A stretch of 64,000 nt of DNA, taken from the NCBI RefSeq assembly GCF_008039555.1, contig NZ_VDUW01000002.1:310001-374000 (forward strand), read 5' to 3'. This document shows positions 61,845 to 64,000 of this stretch, piece after piece. The position numbers were made by a program, and so were the translations under genes. Numbering within the stretch: the first letter of the stretch is position 1; each line of letters begins with the position of its first letter. The notes beneath the pieces are model-generated. The model did no database searches. It saw only the letters and a list, made by a program, of their open reading frames with translations, and was not told the DNA's origin. The DNA is from Cerasibacillus terrae. GTDB lineage: Bacteria > Bacillota > Bacilli > Bacillales > Amphibacillaceae.

Positions 61845-63002
61845 ATGAAAATTACACATGTATGTTTATGTGGTCCTGTAACTGATGGCTGGACATATCA
61901 GGACAACTTATTACCTAAATATCATAAACGCTTAGGATATGAAACTTCTGTTATTACATCACAGTATATTTATGGCAAAAATAATGATGTAAAAATAGAT
62001 CAACGTTCTATGTACTATAATGAATATGGTATTAAAACAATTAGGTTAAAATCAAAATATAACACTACTATTTATTCAAAATTCAAATTTTATAAGGATG
62101 TTTATGAAACTATTGTAAGTGAAAGTCCTGACATATTATTTGTTCATGGTGTACAGTTTTTGAATATAAAAGATATTGTTAAATATTTAAAGAAAAATCC
62201 ACATGTAGTAACTTTTGTAGATAATCATGCTGATTTTTCAAATAGTGCAACAAATATTATTTCTAAATCATTATTACATGGACTAATTTGGAGAAAGTGT
62301 GCGCAGTTAATCGAACCATATACAACCAAATTTTATGGAGTATTGCCTGCAAGGGTAGATTTTTTAAAAAAAATATATAAATTACCAGAAGATAAAGTTG
62401 AGTTACTTGTTATGGGTGCTGATGATGAAAAAGTACAAGAAGCAAGACAGGTAAATGTAAAAAAAGAAATAAGGGAAAAATATAATATTAGACTAGATGA
62501 CTTTTTAATAATAACTGGTGGTAAAATTGATAATGCGAAGCGACAAACCTTATTTTTAATGCAAGCAATAAAAAAAATTAATAATCCAAAGGTAAAGCTA
62601 ATAATTTTTGGTTCGGTGATTGAGGAACTACAAGAGAAGTTTAATACTTTGGTTGATGATGATAAGATTAAATATATAGGTTGGGTGTCTTCAGAAGACA
62701 GTTATAAATATTTTGCTTCGGCAGATCTAGTAATATTTCCTGGTAGACATTCAGTGTTTTGGGAGCAAGTAGTTGGTTTAGGAATTCCAATGATTGTTAA
62801 ATATTGGGAGGGAACGGACCATGTTAATATTGGAGGAAATTGTGAATTTTTGTATCAGGATTCTATCGAGGAAATTGAACATAAAGTAAATTTACTATTA
62901 AATAATCCCATGAGATATAATGAAATGAAAAATAAAGCAGAGACATTTGGAAAGAATCAATTCTCTTATGAAAATATTGCAAAACGAAGTATTGAGATAT
63001 AA
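61845..63002 (+). CDS. Glycosyltransferase, GT-B fold
   Basis: A 385-residue protein beginning MKITHVCLCGPVTDGWTYQD, with C-terminal segments FLIITGGKIDNAKRQTLFL, IKYIGWVSSEDSYKYFASAD and VIFPGRHSVFWEQVVGLGIP, which match the acceptor- and donor-binding pattern of GT4-like enzymes. It lies 24 bases after the previous transferase. ATG has a moderate site (AGGATG). Specificity unknown. Intact. Confidence 0.8.
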   Translation: MKITHVCLCGPVTDGWTYQDNLLPKYHKRLGYETSVITSQYIYGKNNDVKIDQRSMYYNEYGIKTIRLKSKYNTTIYSKFKFYKDVYETIVSESPDILFVHGVQFLNIKDIVKYLKKNPHVVTFVDNHADFSNSATNIISKSLLHGLIWRKCAQLIEPYTTKFYGVLPARVDFLKKIYKLPEDKVELLVMGADDEKVQEARQVNVKKEIREKYNIRLDDFLIITGGKIDNAKRQTLFLMQAIKKINNPKVKLIIFGSVIEELQEKFNTLVDDDKIKYIGWVSSEDSYKYFASADLVIFPGRHSVFWEQVVGLGIPMIVKYWEGTDHVNIGGNCEFLYQDSIEEIEHKVNLLLNNPMRYNEMKNKAETFGKNQFSYENIAKRSIEI

Positions 63003-63017
63003 AAAAGGATTGACTAT

Positions 63018-64000
63018 ATGATTAAATATACCCCATTAATTATAATTTTTAGCTACAATTTATTTTTTGTGTTGTCAGGCATATTAGGATATCAATATTT
63101 AGGAAGTGAATCGTCTCCTGTTTTTATTATATATAATGTTCTGATACTGGTTATTGGAGTAATATTATTTTTTTCTGATGCTTTATTTCAAAAGGTGTAC
63201 TTTACTTCTAATCAGATATTTGTAATTTCTATTCCATTTATCTTTTTAGCAATCTTTCTAATTGAATATTTAATTGGTAATATTGATAATTCAGGTTCAA
63301 TTCATTTTCAATACTTTTTACTATGGGGTTTACCATCAATATTGATGGGGATCTATCTATCTAAAAATAATAGAATTGACCATATTATTAAATTTATGGA
63401 TGTTATAATGATACTTTTTTCAATTGCTGCTATTCTGACAAGCATTGAAGTTCTAACCACTAATACTAGAGCAAATATTGGTGGTGCTACATATCAGAAT
63501 GCTTCATATATTGCATCTTTTGCATTTGGTATTAACCTATACTATTTATTATTTGGGGAAAATATCTATAGATTTAAATTTGCAAAAACCACTTTATATC
63601 GTTATTTTTGCTACTTTCTTTTAATGTTGCAGTTATTTGCAATAGTTTCTTCGGGTGGAAGAGGGGGAATGGTATTAGCAATAGTATATTTTATATATTT
63701 GATAATAAACTCAATTAAAGAAAATAGAAATACAAAAATATTTAAATACTTTATAATAATAAGTTTAACCTTTCTAATTGGAATTTTAGTGCACTTTCAA
63801 TTAATGAAGATTTCTATATATGAAAGTTCATTCAGTAGAGTATTCTCATATATCTCTAGTGAGGGAATAGATATAAGTGCCACCTCTGGAAGGGATTCAG
63901 TATATAGTGTGGCTCTAGAATATGTTTATAACTCTCCATTATTTGGGTATGGCATTTTTGGCATGTTCGATTCATATGGTGGTTACCCACATAATTTATT
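63018..64000 (+). CDS. O-antigen/EPS polymerase (Wzy-like), runs off the window
   Basis: An open frame from ATG 63018 to the window end (327 codons visible, no stop). It is very hydrophobic with about nine or ten membrane helices, has a middle loop SSGGRGGM, and near the end a loop with TSGRDSVYSVALEY, FGYGIFGMF and YPHNL, the SGR and PHN elements typical of O-antigen polymerases and ligases. It would polymerise repeat units on the outer side of the membrane. The ribosome site is AAAAGGATTGA. The C-terminus lies beyond the window. Confidence 0.85.
   Translation, partial: MIKYTPLIIIFSYNLFFVLSGILGYQYLGSESSPVFIIYNVLILVIGVILFFSDALFQKVYFTSNQIFVISIPFIFLAIFLIEYLIGNIDNSGSIHFQYFLLWGLPSILMGIYLSKNNRIDHIIKFMDVIMILFSIAAILTSIEVLTTNTRANIGGATYQNASYIASFAFGINLYYLLFGENIYRFKFAKTTLYRYFCYFLLMLQLFAIVSSGGRGGMVLAIVYFIYLIINSIKENRNTKIFKYFIIISLTFLIGILVHFQLMKISIYESSFSRVFSYISSEGIDISATSGRDSVYSVALEYVYNSPLFGYGIFGMFDSYGGYPHNL

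Noticed and set aside
1-64000. Prophage or integrative element covering the toxin islands
   Set aside because: No integrase, phage structural genes, tRNA target or attachment repeats were found in the window.

Overview
The window comes from a low-GC Gram-positive bacterium, most likely a member of the Bacillaceae (Oceanobacillus/Virgibacillus-like by gene content; the genus is my inference). Supporting signs are strong AGGAGG-type ribosome sites, many TTG starts, A/T-rich intergenic DNA, a poly-gamma-glutamate locus, a Firmicutes-type (T7SSb/Yuk) type VII secretion system, an LPXTA-type sortase substrate and a cps/eps locus with a CpsCD-type tyrosine-kinase pair. No rRNA, tRNA, CRISPR array or transposase gene was seen.

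Layout. 1-3.4 kb: end of a poly-gamma-glutamate operon (PgsC tail, PgsA, gamma-glutamyltransferase, small peptidoglycan-binding protein), closed by a clear terminator. 3.9-11.8 kb: LXG toxin island 1, with two small helical partners (YwqH-, YwqI-like), an LXG protein with a glycine-rich hydrophobic C-terminus, a DUF443-like five-TM protein, DUF4176 proteins, then two 5'-truncated copies of a related toxin/membrane-protein cassette. 12.0-19.1 kb, minus strand: five tandem paralogous lipoproteins (DUF1672-like) followed by a lipase with the reverse domain order of the TslA class of T7SS substrates. 19.4-29.4 kb: the complete T7SSb core in the order WXG100 (YukE/EsxA), YukD/EsaB, YukC/EssB, YukBA/EssC, YueB/EsaA, EssA.

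29.5-39.4 kb: LXG island 2. It begins with an intact LXG nuclease toxin and a probable immunity gene. It then decays into a patchwork of small immunity-like genes, EndoU toxin remnants, fragments of LXG, lipoprotein, YezG-like and DUF443 genes, and a frameshifted ankyrin-SUFU gene, with REP-like repeats at several junctions. 39.5-40.0 kb: a non-coding array of nine 51-52 bp repeats. 40.3-44.2 kb: a wall-anchored acidic surface protein and, convergent to it, a LysM-NlpC/P60 cell-wall hydrolase.

45.2-64.0 kb: an exopolysaccharide/capsule locus. It holds a chain-length modulator, tyrosine kinase and PHP phosphatase, a DegU-like regulator with a degenerate receiver, a FlaA1/PglF-type dehydratase, GalU, an aminotransferase, an initiating sugar transferase and an acetyltransferase (together a bacillosamine-type route). 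These are followed by an ATP-grasp/CapK-like pair, glycosyltransferases, CapE-CapF-CapG (UDP-L-FucNAc) and a polymerase running off the window end.

Working together: the T7SS core probably exports the flanking LXG proteins and the reverse-LXG lipase as antibacterial effectors. The membrane proteins, lipoproteins and small cytosolic proteins next to them are the likely self-protection genes, and the orphan fragments record repeated exchange of toxin C-termini and immunity genes.
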